Source: Fabrea salina (taxonomy: Eukaryota; Ciliophora; Heterotrichea; Heterotrichida; Fabreidae). From it: DNA of 64,000 bases. The stretch is from contig JALIHJ010000045.1 in the NCBI GenBank assembly GCA_022984795.1, positions 161,312-225,311 on the forward strand. Reading direction: 5' to 3'. This document shows, in pieces, positions 1 to 9,353 of this stretch. Both the position numbers and the translations under genes were made by a program. The notes below the pieces were generated by a model. It was not told the origin of the DNA. It was given only the letters and a program-made list of their open reading frames with translations, and ran no database searches. Each line of letters starts with the position of its first letter. The first letter of the stretch is position 1.

Positions 1-2138
1 GATATATAGGACTCGATGGTGAAGTTGGGCAGCTGCTTAAAAGAAACTCTGTGAACGCAAGGCTGAGTGACTTGGATGGATGACTCTGGAGCTTCTTCGT
101 AGACACAAAATCCAAAGTCAGTGGAGCCCTGTGCAGTAGAAAAACTAGTTTTCAACATAGAGTTGAGTTTTTTCAAGTGCTTGTCTTTAAGCAAAACATA
201 CTTGCCAGCTATTTGAAAGTCTGCTTCAGGAAATGCTTTGTTCAGTAGTGCTTTCAAGTCTTCTAGTTCAGGAGTGTTAACTTCTCTAGCTAAGTCTTCT
301 AAAGCCACCCAATGTCTGAACCCGTACCAGTTCCACAGAAGACTGGGCACTATTAAAGAGTTCCTAACAATGTTAAGAGCGCAGTGAGTTAAGTCTGACT
401 TGTCAGCCCTTATACAGTATATAACATAAGGAGAAGTGTTTATCAAAGGCTGCAACATAGAGTTGACTTTTTCAGAGAGCTTCTGGGCATAAACACTTTT
501 ATCAGGAAGAGGAGAAGTATGGGGGTTGAAGTTAGGATTTGAAAAAGAAAGGTATTTCAAAGTACTTTGGATTAGTTTTGAGTTGCAGCTTTTCAAAAAG
601 TAGTAGTTAAGTTCCCCTGACAAGTGCTCAGCTGCCTCGTTCCTTAAACTTGAGAACTCATAAGTGACTTGGCCACAAGAAAAGTTGAGCTTTAACTCAG
701 TTTCAGAAACAAACTGAGCAATGTCTGCAAAGTGGCCTTGAGGCTCAGAAATGACCTCTTGGATTCGTTTGGTGAAGGCTTTGTACTGTTTTTGAGTAGA
801 AGACAAGCAGTGAACTAAGCCGTTTGGGGACAAAAACAAGTCTATTAGTTTTTTGCAGCGAGGAGTCTGCAGGAACGGAAAAGAAATGTGCTGTGAAGAA
901 AGGGACTCTAGTAAGTTAAGGTAGTCGCTAGAAGTGTAGTAGTTAAACACCTCAATAGAAACGTTGAGAGACAAACTGCCTAAAGACTTTTCTCTAGAGA
1001 AGCCAGGAACGTCAATTATAGATATTGACTTGCAGTTGTCTTTTGAAAGCTTCTGAAGCTTAATGTTGATTTTGGCATTTAGCCACTTAAAAGCCATTTC
1101 GTATAGTGTTCTGCTTAGGTCATAAATTCTTTTCAAGGTTTCATTTTTCGAGTTAAAAATAGCAAAGCTACTCATAAAGTGGTCTTCTTGAGTTCCCAAC
1201 AACTTACAAATCTTCTGAACTACAAAGCGGTTTCTAGGAGTCCACTTGTGAGTTTTAGCCCAGTTAATGTCGAAAAGGTGCAGAACTACAGCTACTACGT
1301 CCATTAAGTTGTCTATTTCTTTTTGAGGAACTCCTATAACTTGCAGGCAAGAGTTAAACTTCAGCCACACGTCCCTGTCAAGCAAAGCGTGCGAGTGGGG
1401 CTCTGAAAGTCTAGCTGCACTTAGTCCTAGTCTCTGGAGAGTTGGTTTTTCTGCTGTTAGCACTGAGTGGAGCAGCTGGTAACTCCTGCCCTTTTTAGCT
1501 TTTGGAAGAGAAAAGTCCAAAAGCGAAGCCTGGATCTCCCCTCCTACAGCCTCAAACTTGTCGTTGAACTTCACAGAAGTAATCAAAGCTGCTGAGGTGC
1601 TTTCGAGGTTGTGTTTTTTAACTACTGAAGACATGATGTGCAGGGCTTGGATTCCGTTATGCAGCAAGTTAAAAAGTTCTTTGTTGGGTGAAGAAATCGT
1701 AATTAAGTGGTCAAGCAGGTGTATTGAGTTAAAGGTTTTGCCTGAACCTGAGTCTCCTAGTAAGGTGATTACTTGGTTTTCTTGTGTGGAAACTAAGTTT
1801 TGGTAAGCTTCATAAGAAGTTTTGTATATGTGGGGAGGCAAGTTGGTTTGGTTTCTGCAGTAACGACTAAAAACTTCTCGGTTGAAAACAGCTGAAGGAG
1901 GGATCTGCGATATAAGTGCAATCAAAGCACTTCCAGCGTAGGTAAAAGGCATGCCTGCACTGATTCTCTCAGTTAGTGTTTGAATGATTTGTGCTTCGCT
2001 ATGTTCTTGGAGCTGAGTTAAGTTGTGTGTGTTTGAAAGGAAAGCTATGTACTCTTGGGAGTGCCTGTCAACTTTATTTAAAAAGATTGACTGTATGAGT
2101 CTCAAAGGGTCCTTTTGAAAGCTGTTAGAAGAGTCCAT
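1..2138 (-). CDS. Divergent myosin-like motor head (3' part runs off the window)
   Basis: A frame on the minus strand is open from the ATG at 2138 to base 1 (about 712 codons), so the gene is 5' complete and continues past the left edge. The translation follows the order of a myosin head: P-loop GDSGSGKT at residues ~128-135 (canonical GESGAGKT), a switch-II-like DVPGFS (canonical DIxGFE) near residue ~355, and a helix like the conserved LYE..F.WL segment just before it (LYEMAFKWLNAKIN). The switch I NxxSSRF motif is not recognisable; the matching place reads NLESTSAAL. Family knowledge says these residues position Mg-ATP, so I infer a weakened or lost ATPase, or a regulatory or structural myosin. 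The tail, with any IQ or cargo domains, is not visible. It starts divergently from the kinase gene with only 11 nt between the two ATGs. Assignment to the myosin fold is good; class is unknown. Confidence 0.75.
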   Translation of the reverse strand, partial: MDSSNSFQKDPLRLIQSIFLNKVDRHSQEYIAFLSNTHNLTQLQEHSEAQIIQTLTERISAGMPFTYAGSALIALISQIPPSAVFNREVFSRYCRNQTNLPPHIYKTSYEAYQNLVSTQENQVITLLGDSGSGKTFNSIHLLDHLITISSPNKELFNLLHNGIQALHIMSSVVKKHNLESTSAALITSVKFNDKFEAVGGEIQASLLDFSLPKAKKGRSYQLLHSVLTAEKPTLQRLGLSAARLSEPHSHALLDRDVWLKFNSCLQVIGVPQKEIDNLMDVVAVVLHLFDINWAKTHKWTPRNRFVVQKICKLLGTQEDHFMSSFAIFNSKNETLKRIYDLSRTLYEMAFKWLNAKINIKLQKLSKDNCKSISIIDVPGFSREKSLGSLSLNVSIEVFNYYTSSDYLNLLESLSSQHISFPFLQTPRCKKLIDLFLSPNGLVHCLSSTQKQYKAFTKRIQEVISEPQGHFADIAQFVSETELKLNFSCGQVTYEFSSLRNEAAEHLSGELNYYFLKSCNSKLIQSTLKYLSFSNPNFNPHTSPLPDKSVYAQKLSEKVNSMLQPLINTSPYVIYCIRADKSDLTHCALNIVRNSLIVPSLLWNWYGFRHWVALEDLAREVNTPELEDLKALLNKAFPEADFQIAGKYVLLKDKHLKKLNSMLKTSFSTAQGSTDFGFCVYEEAPESSIQVTQPCVHRVSFKQLPNFTIESYI

Positions 2139-2149
2139 ATTAGGTATAA
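2139..2149. promoter_or_regulatory. 11-nt intergenic gap between divergent start codons
   Basis: Only ATTAGGTATAA separates the ATG of the myosin-like gene (minus) from the ATG of the GCN2-like gene (plus). If both starts are right, all promoter and 5'UTR signals are inside this gap or inside the coding sequences. The kinase start is the less certain of the two. Confidence 0.4.
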
Positions 2150-5100
2150 ATGATAGAGCCTGTGTCTTGTTTCCAGGCATTGTTTTTAGGACTAGGACTA
2201 GGCTTAGTTTCGGGCTCGCAAACTAGGCAGCGCAAAGCTTCGGAAACTGAGAAGAAAAAAAGGAAAAAGAAAAAAAAGCCACCAGAACCTAAAGAAAGTA
2301 TTTGCAGCTATGCTTTGTCCAATGAACTTGTAGCCCTTCGAAGGATCTTCAAAGACGACCTAACTGAAGTTTCGAGTTTTGGACAGCAAAACAACTTAGA
2401 GGTGTTTTTGAAGCCTTATCACTGCTCTGGAGAAGACGTCCACTGCAGTGTTTACTTGCAAGTGTTTATTGAAAACGAGTACCCCAAGAAAAGACCTTAC
2501 GTGATGCTCAACAAACCCGTGAACCTCACTCGCGAAGTGCTTTCTTCTTACGAACAAAAGATCCTAAAACTCATCTCTGAAAAAAGTTCACTGCAAGAAC
2601 CTATGATTTACGACATCTGTGACCTAGTGCAAAGCTTACTTGCTGAACAGAACTTAGAAGTCATCAAAGCACTTGACTCCAAAGACTCCACTAAAACCGA
2701 ACTCGAAGAAAAGGTCAAAAACGAGATTGAAAGCCGCAGTAAGTCTGAAGAACTACTTATGCTCAACGAACACAGAGACATCAAGAAGATCGCTGAACAA
2801 CTTGAATTCAAGTCACTTGCAACTCCTGAAATGAAAGGTTTCAGCTACGAAACTAGTTTTTCTGAAGAACAAAAACTCGGCAAAGGTGCTTTTGGAAGCG
2901 TTTACAAAGTTAAAAACAACTTAGACGGCAACGACTACGCCATCAAAAAAATCAAACTCAAGCACATTCCAGAGTCCGAACGCAGCAACAAAAAGATGTT
3001 CAGTGAAGTGTTTTTGCTGTCTAAGTTGCAGCATCAAAACATAGTGCGTTACTATAACTCTTGGATTGAAGACGATGAAAGCGCTTCAGAGTCAGAACCT
3101 GAGGAAGGCAGTTACTCCTGCTTGTCTTTTGAAGACTCTGAAGAAGAGTTCAGTGAAGACTCAGAAACAGACGAAAACTGGGTGTTTGGGTTCGAACGCA
3201 GCGAAGGGAAAATAGACCCCTGCATCTGGAACAAAGACCAACCAGAGTGGAACAAAAAGATCCTTTACATACAAATGGAGTTTTGCGACGGAGCTACTTT
3301 AAGGAGCAAAATGGACGAGTCTTCAGTTTCTGGCAACGAGAAGTGGCAAATCACCAGAGAGATACTTAAAGCTCTTGACTACATCCACTCCAAAAACATG
3401 ATCCACAGAGACCTGAAGCCCGGAAACATTTTTTTCGACGAAAGAAACAGTGTGAAGCTAGGTGACTTTGGCTTAGCGTGTGCTGGTGCTATTAAAAAGG
3501 AACCAGTTTCTTCGAGTTCGCAGTACGAACTAGGAGAGTTAAGTACTGGGATAGGCACTCCTTTGTACATTTCTCCAGAACAAGAAACTTCAGTTAACTA
3601 CGACGAAAAGTCAGACATGTACTCGTTAGGAATCATTCTGTTCGAACTCTGGAGCAAGTTTGAGTCAAGCATGCAACGCATAACTGAAATCACCCAACTC
3701 AGAACCAAGCACCAATTCCCTGAAGACTTCGAAGCTCCCAAAAAGGTCCAAGAAATCATATTCTGGCTTACAGAACCCCTTCCTGAGAACAGGCCTAAAG
3801 CCTTTGAACTCCTGCAGTCAGGACTCTTGCCTCACAAAATTGACCCTTCTAAGTTTTCAGAGTTCCTGCAAGTAGTTCTTAACCCTGAAAACATCGAAAA
3901 CAACCAACTCTTATCTAAACTCTTCGAGCAACAAAATCCTTTACACATAGACTTCACTTACAACATGAGTGCAGACATGCAAGAAGGAGCCACTCTCAGA
4001 CGCAGAAAACAAAAGATAGAAAACATTCTGCGAGCAAACGTGTCTGGAAAGGTCAGAAGCATATTTGTAAGGGCAGGCGCTGTAGAAATAGAAGTCCCTA
4101 TAATCATGCCTTTTTACTCCAAAAGCACAATTTGGCAGCAAACCAGAAAAGGAAACATGGTCTCTGTGAAGGTAGACACTCTTGGAGCTCCTACGTTCTT
4201 GGACAAGTCGGGCTACACTGTGCAGCTACCTACTAACTCAGTAGCTCCTTGGGCTCGAATGCTTTCAAGAACTCACTTAGGTGGAATGCTTAAGCGCTTC
4301 TGCATCCAAAAGGTGTTTCGCGCCCAAAGCAAAGGAGAACACCCTAAAGAGTACCTAGAAGCCAGTATTGACTTTTGCTATGATGACAGTGAAGCAAACA
4401 ACCAAGTGCTCTTCCAGGCTGAGTTGTTGAAACTCACTATGAGCTGCTTCGAAGGCTTTAGCGAGGAACTGCCTTTGCTCCAGTTGAGTGTAAACGACTC
4501 TAGACTGACTGACGCTTTGTTTGACTACTTAAACGTGCCTTCAGAAACTAGACTCCAAGTGTTCCAAGTGTGTGCAACAATAAAAAGGAAAAAGTGGCCT
4601 AAAGTCCAAAAAGAACTTGAAGAAATAGGCTTGCAACCCCATATTATTCCTAAGCTCAAAAACTACTTTACTAAAGTAGGCACTTTGCGAACTATTAGAC
4701 AAGAAATCAAAAAGCAACCTATTAAAGCCGACAAGGTTTTGCTAGAAGTCCTTAAAGAAATGAAGCAACTCGAAAACAAGTGCAAAACGTTTGGAGTGCA
4801 GTTTGTAGTGGACTTAGGGTTGTTTTCAGAAGACTACATTTACTACTCAGGACTGATCTTCAAAGTTACTTTCCAACAAGAGTCAGTAAGGATTTCCCGC
4901 AGTGTAAAAGAAAGAACCACCTTAGCTATGGGGGGTTCTTACAACAACCTTATAAAGCACTACGAGTACCCCCCTAAACCTGCAACTGCTTGTGGAGTAG
5001 GTGCTAGAGTGTACCTAGACAAACTGATTTTTGCGCTTTTACAAGGCAACTACGCAAAGTGGATTAAAGGACCTTTGGTGTTTGTGACCAACGAAGAATC

Positions 5101-5422
5101 TGACCACGACCACATAAACTTAACTCTTCTTTTGTGGAAAGAAAAACTAGACACAATTTACTCCTACGAAAAAATAACCTACGAAGAAATTCTGGACATC
5201 TGCAGTAGGTACAGAATTAGATTTTGGGTCAGTTTGAAAAACAGTGGGTCAGAAACCGAAACCAAGATAGCTAAGGTCAACGACTTTGCCAGAGAAGGCA
5301 AAAAAACAACAACCAGTGTGAACTCAGTAATACCTTTCATCCACGAAAGACTCCTCAGACACCCCCAAGAAGACACTCCTTTGAACTACCCTCAAATTAC
5401 TCGAGTTACAAATAAAACTTAA
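2150..5422 (+). CDS. GCN2: GCN2-type eIF2alpha kinase (RWD, kinase, HisRS-like)
   Basis: 1090 aa in the GCN2 order. A Lys-rich N-terminus is followed by an RWD domain (about 50-165), then a protein kinase with glycine loop LGKGAFGSV at ~242, HRDLKPGN at ~417 and DFGLA at ~438. A strongly acidic Ser/Glu insert lies between the N-lobe strands (about 305-350), as is usual for eIF2alpha kinases. A histidyl-tRNA-synthetase-like region (~600-970) and an anticodon-binding-like C-terminus follow. The family senses uncharged tRNA and phosphorylates eIF2alpha in the cytosol. It is shorter than yeast GCN2 (about 1650 aa), with no room for the pseudokinase domain. A 15-nt GT..AG stretch at 2162-2176 (GTGTCTTGTTTCCAG) is in frame and could be an intron or simply coding, so the first residues are uncertain. 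The stop lies one base from the convergent SIAH stop. Confidence 0.9.
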   Translation: MIEPVSCFQALFLGLGLGLVSGSQTRQRKASETEKKKRKKKKKPPEPKESICSYALSNELVALRRIFKDDLTEVSSFGQQNNLEVFLKPYHCSGEDVHCSVYLQVFIENEYPKKRPYVMLNKPVNLTREVLSSYEQKILKLISEKSSLQEPMIYDICDLVQSLLAEQNLEVIKALDSKDSTKTELEEKVKNEIESRSKSEELLMLNEHRDIKKIAEQLEFKSLATPEMKGFSYETSFSEEQKLGKGAFGSVYKVKNNLDGNDYAIKKIKLKHIPESERSNKKMFSEVFLLSKLQHQNIVRYYNSWIEDDESASESEPEEGSYSCLSFEDSEEEFSEDSETDENWVFGFERSEGKIDPCIWNKDQPEWNKKILYIQMEFCDGATLRSKMDESSVSGNEKWQITREILKALDYIHSKNMIHRDLKPGNIFFDERNSVKLGDFGLACAGAIKKEPVSSSSQYELGELSTGIGTPLYISPEQETSVNYDEKSDMYSLGIILFELWSKFESSMQRITEITQLRTKHQFPEDFEAPKKVQEIIFWLTEPLPENRPKAFELLQSGLLPHKIDPSKFSEFLQVVLNPENIENNQLLSKLFEQQNPLHIDFTYNMSADMQEGATLRRRKQKIENILRANVSGKVRSIFVRAGAVEIEVPIIMPFYSKSTIWQQTRKGNMVSVKVDTLGAPTFLDKSGYTVQLPTNSVAPWARMLSRTHLGGMLKRFCIQKVFRAQSKGEHPKEYLEASIDFCYDDSEANNQVLFQAELLKLTMSCFEGFSEELPLLQLSVNDSRLTDALFDYLNVPSETRLQVFQVCATIKRKKWPKVQKELEEIGLQPHIIPKLKNYFTKVGTLRTIRQEIKKQPIKADKVLLEVLKEMKQLENKCKTFGVQFVVDLGLFSEDYIYYSGLIFKVTFQQESVRISRSVKERTTLAMGGSYNNLIKHYEYPPKPATACGVGARVYLDKLIFALLQGNYAKWIKGPLVFVTNEESDHDHINLTLLLWKEKLDTIYSYEKITYEEILDICSRYRIRFWVSLKNSGSETETKIAKVNDFAREGKKTTTSVNSVIPFIHERLLRHPQEDTPLNYPQITRVTNKT

Positions 5423-5423
5423 A

Positions 5424-6383
5424 TTAAAAAGCCACTTCGTTGTTTTCCGAGAAACAAAACTCAATGTGGAAAGAAAAGTACTCAGTGGAGTCTTCTGGGT
5501 TCAAAAAACAAAAGTCCTTGATCGTTTCGTAGCCAATTGAAAGGGCCCTCCTTTTGTCAATCTTGGGGTAGTCTGCGAGCAGCCCGTGTCTTTCCGGGTC
5601 AATTTCAGATGTGATGTCGCTGAAAGTTAGTTTGTTGCTTTCTTCGTTTCTGTTCAGCAAGTGAATATTGTACAGTAACTTTATTTCTGAGTCAAAAGTC
5701 CGCACTGCAAACAGCAGAACTTTGTGCTGGGGAATGTAGATGTGCTCCAGCAAGAAGTTGGTTTTAGAACACCCTCCAGAAGGGTAGGCTATCGACAGTA
5801 TCCGGTACCTGTGCCTTCCTACTAGTTCTTGTGGAGGGTTCCAAAGGAACTTAACTGTGCGGTTGCGTTCGATTGGACCTATACAATGCTCAATTGCTAA
5901 GTGCCTCGGAAGCTGCAAAGGGTTTCCACTCCAACTACAAACAAACTCGTGGACTTCGTGTGAGTAAAGGCAGCTAACAGACCCTGGTTTGTACTGGCAC
6001 TCGCGTTCGTGGCTTTCACGGGAGCTCAAAGATACTCTTTGTGTGCAGCCTCTTTCATGCCACATGCAACCTACTGAAACTTTTTCAAGTTGGTCTTCGA
6101 TTATGTGGTTGCGGCTGGTTTTGTCAAGGGGGGCTCTGCACTGAGGACACCTAGCGTCCCCAGTAGACCGTTCCATTTTGTCAATGCACGAAAGGCAGTA
6201 ACTGTGGCCTTTTCTGCAGTTGACTACTGGGGGCGCGAAATAGTCGTAGCATATAGGACAGATCAAAAGTTCGAAAAAGTCGTGAGAAGACCTAGGGCGT
6301 TTGCGACTAGGAGTTATGGCCGGAAGGGGAGTTACAGCGTCCATGAGTTCCGAGCCTGACTCTGTTGAAGAAGTTGAAGACAT
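5424..6383 (-). CDS. SIAH/Sina-type RING E3 ubiquitin ligase
   Basis: 319 aa. A C3HC4-type RING begins at ~residue 42 (CPICYDYF..C..GH..C..C....CPQC). It is followed by a SIAH-type zinc finger region (C.....C..H...C..........C........C) and a C-terminal sheet-rich region matching the Sina/TRAF-like substrate-binding domain. Family members ubiquitinate targets with UBC partners. The first ATG is used; 38 nt separate it from the divergent CNOT9 ATG. Its TAA is one base from the GCN2 stop. Target not predictable. Confidence 0.85.
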   Translation of the reverse strand: MSSTSSTESGSELMDAVTPLPAITPSRKRPRSSHDFFELLICPICYDYFAPPVVNCRKGHSYCLSCIDKMERSTGDARCPQCRAPLDKTSRNHIIEDQLEKVSVGCMWHERGCTQRVSLSSRESHERECQYKPGSVSCLYSHEVHEFVCSWSGNPLQLPRHLAIEHCIGPIERNRTVKFLWNPPQELVGRHRYRILSIAYPSGGCSKTNFLLEHIYIPQHKVLLFAVRTFDSEIKLLYNIHLLNRNEESNKLTFSDITSEIDPERHGLLADYPKIDKRRALSIGYETIKDFCFLNPEDSTEYFSFHIEFCFSENNEVAF

Positions 6384-6421
6384 TCAAATAATATAAATGC
6401 AAAAGACACTTACAAAGTTAA

Positions 6422-7240
6422 ATGGAAGAATATGAAGAAGCAATACATAAACTGGTGCAGGACCTGTTGGTTCCTGAGAAACGCGAGGAAGCCTTGATGG
6501 AATTGTCACGAAACCGTGAGAATTACTCTGAACTCGCTCCGATACTTTGGCACTCTGTAGGAACTATAACAGCTTTGCTGCAAGAAATAATCGAAGTTTA
6601 CCCCTTGTTAGTGCCACCTACCCTTAGTGTGGTGGCTTCCAACAAAGTCTGCAACGTCCTGGCCCTCATGCAGAGTGTGGCTTCCCACCCCAGCACTCGA
6701 AACGAGTTCTTGAAAGCCCACATTCCGCTGTTTCTGTACCCTTTCTTAAACACACTGTCGAATTCCCGACCGTTTGAGTACCTAAAGCTAACTTCCTTAG
6801 GAGTAATAGGTGCACTCGTCAAAGCAGACGACCCTCAAGTCATAGAGTTCCTGATCCACACTGAAATAATTCCACTGTGCCTGAGGATAATGGACAGGGG
6901 AAGTGAACTCTCCAAAACAGTGGCTACTTTCATCATCCAGAAAATACTTACAGACGAGAGCGGACTTAATTACTTGTGTGCAACTTTTGACAGACTGCAC
7001 ACGATCTGTAATGTACTCAACAACATGGTAGAAGCTATAAAGGACCACCCCTCGCAAAGACTATTTAAGCACATTATCAGGTGCTTTCTGAGGGTATCAG
7101 AACACCAAAACGGAACTGAGTTCCTCAAAAAACACCTACCTGGGCCTCTGAAAGAACCTACGCCGAGCATGCTGGTTGACGAAAACACCCGACGTACCCT
7201 TTCAAATATTATGTATAACTTAGGCATGGCTCCTATCTAG
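6422..7240 (+). CDS. CNOT9: CNOT9/RCD1 subunit of the CCR4-NOT deadenylase
   Basis: 272 aa, matching the compact all-helical (armadillo-like) CNOT9/Caf40/RCD1 family along its whole length. Characteristic stretches are a central NVLALMQSVASHP-like segment, SRPFEYLKLTSLGVIGALVK, and a C-terminal LRRVSEH-type motif (FLRVSEHQNG). CNOT9 docks on the NOT1 scaffold and recruits GW182, NOT4 and other regulators to the deadenylase in the cytoplasm. Length is typical of the conserved core. The stop TAG is 2 nt from the convergent USP stop codon. Confidence 0.93.
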   Translation: MEEYEEAIHKLVQDLLVPEKREEALMELSRNRENYSELAPILWHSVGTITALLQEIIEVYPLLVPPTLSVVASNKVCNVLALMQSVASHPSTRNEFLKAHIPLFLYPFLNTLSNSRPFEYLKLTSLGVIGALVKADDPQVIEFLIHTEIIPLCLRIMDRGSELSKTVATFIIQKILTDESGLNYLCATFDRLHTICNVLNNMVEAIKDHPSQRLFKHIIRCFLRVSEHQNGTEFLKKHLPGPLKEPTPSMLVDENTRRTLSNIMYNLGMAPI

Positions 7241-7242
7241 AA

Positions 7243-8229
7243 TTAGTTTATAGCTCTATAAAATAATAAGTAGCCGCAAGGCATGGTAGCGCCTTCTTTT
7301 GGAGACCCAAAGATATGCTGGATCAGTTTGTCGTCCACCATTTCTATGTAATCGTCGTCGAACTTTATCCAATACCCGTGGGACTTAACTATAGACATGT
7401 AGTGTCCGTACTGGAACCCCGGTCCTAAGTGAATTACTGTGGCAAACAACTCGTAAAGCTTGTCTGGAGTTTCTGGAAGAATCGTAGGTAGTCTCAACTG
7501 ACTAGGAAAAGCCACTCTCGAAGAGAGCTTTACGTAGCGTCTTAACTCCTCAGAGTACTTAAAGCGCTTCAAGTGGCACACAAGTACATGGGGGGAGTGC
7601 TTTATTAGGGTTTTTCTTTCAGCTTCTTGTTTGCAACAGCATTTGTCGCACAAAAACTTGTCTTGTCCCGAAAGAATCTCGGTGTTGGAGTAATTTTTAA
7701 GAGAAGCTATTAAAGAAGAGTTCTGCTCCACTTCTAAACTCAGGTCCATAAACACCTCTTCTCGGTAAGTCACGTTTTCACAACAAAGACATTTTGTAGC
7801 TGTGGTGAATTTGCCTTCGAAGAGTTGCTGCAGCCAACTTTGCCCGTTAACAGCTTTGATTTCTTCGTCTAACTGATTAATCATCCAGTTAAAGAACTCA
7901 TGGGAGTCATGGTGGTCGTCGTTGTTAAACAATTCATTGGAGCGTCTGACTTTACTCATTAGTTTTTTGGAGTTCATCACACCTGTCATTTTCTTTTGAG
8001 TAGACATTGTGTAGTAAAGCTCTCTTAACTCTGCCAAAAGAGAGTCTGGAGGCACTGCTTTTTGGTTGAGTACGTACTTCCTAAAATCCTGACAAAAATA
8101 CAGGGACTGCAAAACTGAATTCGCGTAGCAAATGTTATCGGGGTTCTCGAGTCCAAACAGTCTTTCAGGGACTTGTTCTCCTAGGGCTTCGAAGTCTTGT
8201 TCTATCCTGCTTAGGCGATTTCCTCCCAT
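7243..8229 (-). CDS. USP12/46-like ubiquitin carboxyl-terminal hydrolase
   Basis: 328 aa USP-fold cysteine protease. The Cys box is GLENPDNICYANSVLQSL with catalytic Cys at residue 34; the usual GN(T)CY reads DNICY. The His box is GHYMS near ~277, followed by a YWIKFDDDYIEMV strand. Two CxxC pairs (CLCC and CDKC) make the zinc-binding fingers. Size and layout are closest to the small USP12/USP46 group, which in animals and yeast work with WD40 cofactors. Gly at position 2 (MGGN) is compatible with N-myristoylation, which is an inference. Divergent from the F-BAR gene with 29 nt between starts. Confidence 0.88.
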   Translation of the reverse strand: MGGNRLSRIEQDFEALGEQVPERLFGLENPDNICYANSVLQSLYFCQDFRKYVLNQKAVPPDSLLAELRELYYTMSTQKKMTGVMNSKKLMSKVRRSNELFNNDDHHDSHEFFNWMINQLDEEIKAVNGQSWLQQLFEGKFTTATKCLCCENVTYREEVFMDLSLEVEQNSSLIASLKNYSNTEILSGQDKFLCDKCCCKQEAERKTLIKHSPHVLVCHLKRFKYSEELRRYVKLSSRVAFPSQLRLPTILPETPDKLYELFATVIHLGPGFQYGHYMSIVKSHGYWIKFDDDYIEMVDDKLIQHIFGSPKEGATMPCGYLLFYRAIN

Positions 8230-8258
8230 TTTATATACTTAATAGTTTCATAGTAACA

Positions 8259-9305
8259 ATGTCCAAACTCACTTTTTCAGAGCACTTGTACGGGTCTTTT
8301 GAGTTAGTTGACGACTACGCCACTCAGCGCAGAATTGCAAGTGAAGAGTTCATGAGGATCCTTAAAGAGCGCGCTTCAATAGAAGAAGCTTACGGGAAAG
8401 GAATGCACAGACTTTCTGAGCACTCTTTCCACCAGTTCTACTCGCCAACACTCACCCAGGCGCTTTCGTCGCTCAAAAACTACTCTCGCAACAAAACTGA
8501 GCAGTCCAAGTCCCTTGTGGAAAACATCACTCACGACTTACTTGACCCTTTTAAAGACCTTCTTAAAAGCCAGTCTGTCTCTATGAAGAAGTCGCAGTCT
8601 GAAGCCAAAAAACTCGAAAAAACCAAAAGGATGCTTCTTGACAAGTGCGAAAAAGCCAAAGACAGGTACTGGAAAGCTTGCAACGAGTACGAACAACTCA
8701 CTCTTGCTGTAGAGTCTTATGGAGGACAAGCCCCTCCCAAACTCATCCAAAAACACTCACAAAGCCACAAAGAAGTCGAAGCAGCTACTAAAGCTTACCA
8801 AGAATGTGTAACTGACCACAACATCCACCAAAAAAGATACGACGAGTTAATGCCCAAGATCCTTGAAGTCTACCAACAACACGAAGAACAAAGACTCCAC
8901 TACATGAAAAACGCACTTAGGAAACTCATAGTTTACGAAACTTCTTACTTAAGAAGTCTGCAGTACGACATTGACTCTCTAGCTTACTCTATGGAAAGCG
9001 TCAACGTTAACTCTGACATACAACAGTTCATAAGCGACCACGAAAAACCCATACCTGAAAAAACCTTTATTTCCTTCGAACCTTACACTGGAACCCACCA
9101 AGCCTTCCAAAACTTAGGCCAAGAACCTCCTAAACCTGACACTGCCCAAAAAGTAGTGAGGGGTGTGCCTTCTTGGCTCCAAGAAATGATGGGTGCACAA
9201 GCTATTCTAAAAGCCAGAAAACCCTCTACTCCAGTTCCTTCTAAAAAGGACGAAGATGTTGAGGTCGTTTACGACAGCCAACAACCCCAGCCTGAGGACT
9301 CTTAG
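8259..9305 (+). CDS. F-BAR domain protein
   Basis: 348 aa. The N-terminal 270 residues are a long helical FCH/F-BAR domain: it opens with FSEHLYGSFELVDD, has the RASIEEAYGKGMHRLS segment typical of FCH, then K/E-rich coiled coil. F-BAR dimers bind and curve membranes in endocytosis and cortical organisation. The C-terminal ~75 residues are Pro-rich and low complexity, with no SH3 domain visible, unlike many animal members. 48 nt downstream the chitin synthase starts on the same strand. Confidence 0.85.
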   Translation: MSKLTFSEHLYGSFELVDDYATQRRIASEEFMRILKERASIEEAYGKGMHRLSEHSFHQFYSPTLTQALSSLKNYSRNKTEQSKSLVENITHDLLDPFKDLLKSQSVSMKKSQSEAKKLEKTKRMLLDKCEKAKDRYWKACNEYEQLTLAVESYGGQAPPKLIQKHSQSHKEVEAATKAYQECVTDHNIHQKRYDELMPKILEVYQQHEEQRLHYMKNALRKLIVYETSYLRSLQYDIDSLAYSMESVNVNSDIQQFISDHEKPIPEKTFISFEPYTGTHQAFQNLGQEPPKPDTAQKVVRGVPSWLQEMMGAQAILKARKPSTPVPSKKDEDVEVVYDSQQPQPEDS

Positions 9306-9353
9306 TGCTTGCTACTACTAACCTTAACTTGAGAATAAAAAACTTCTAAATAA

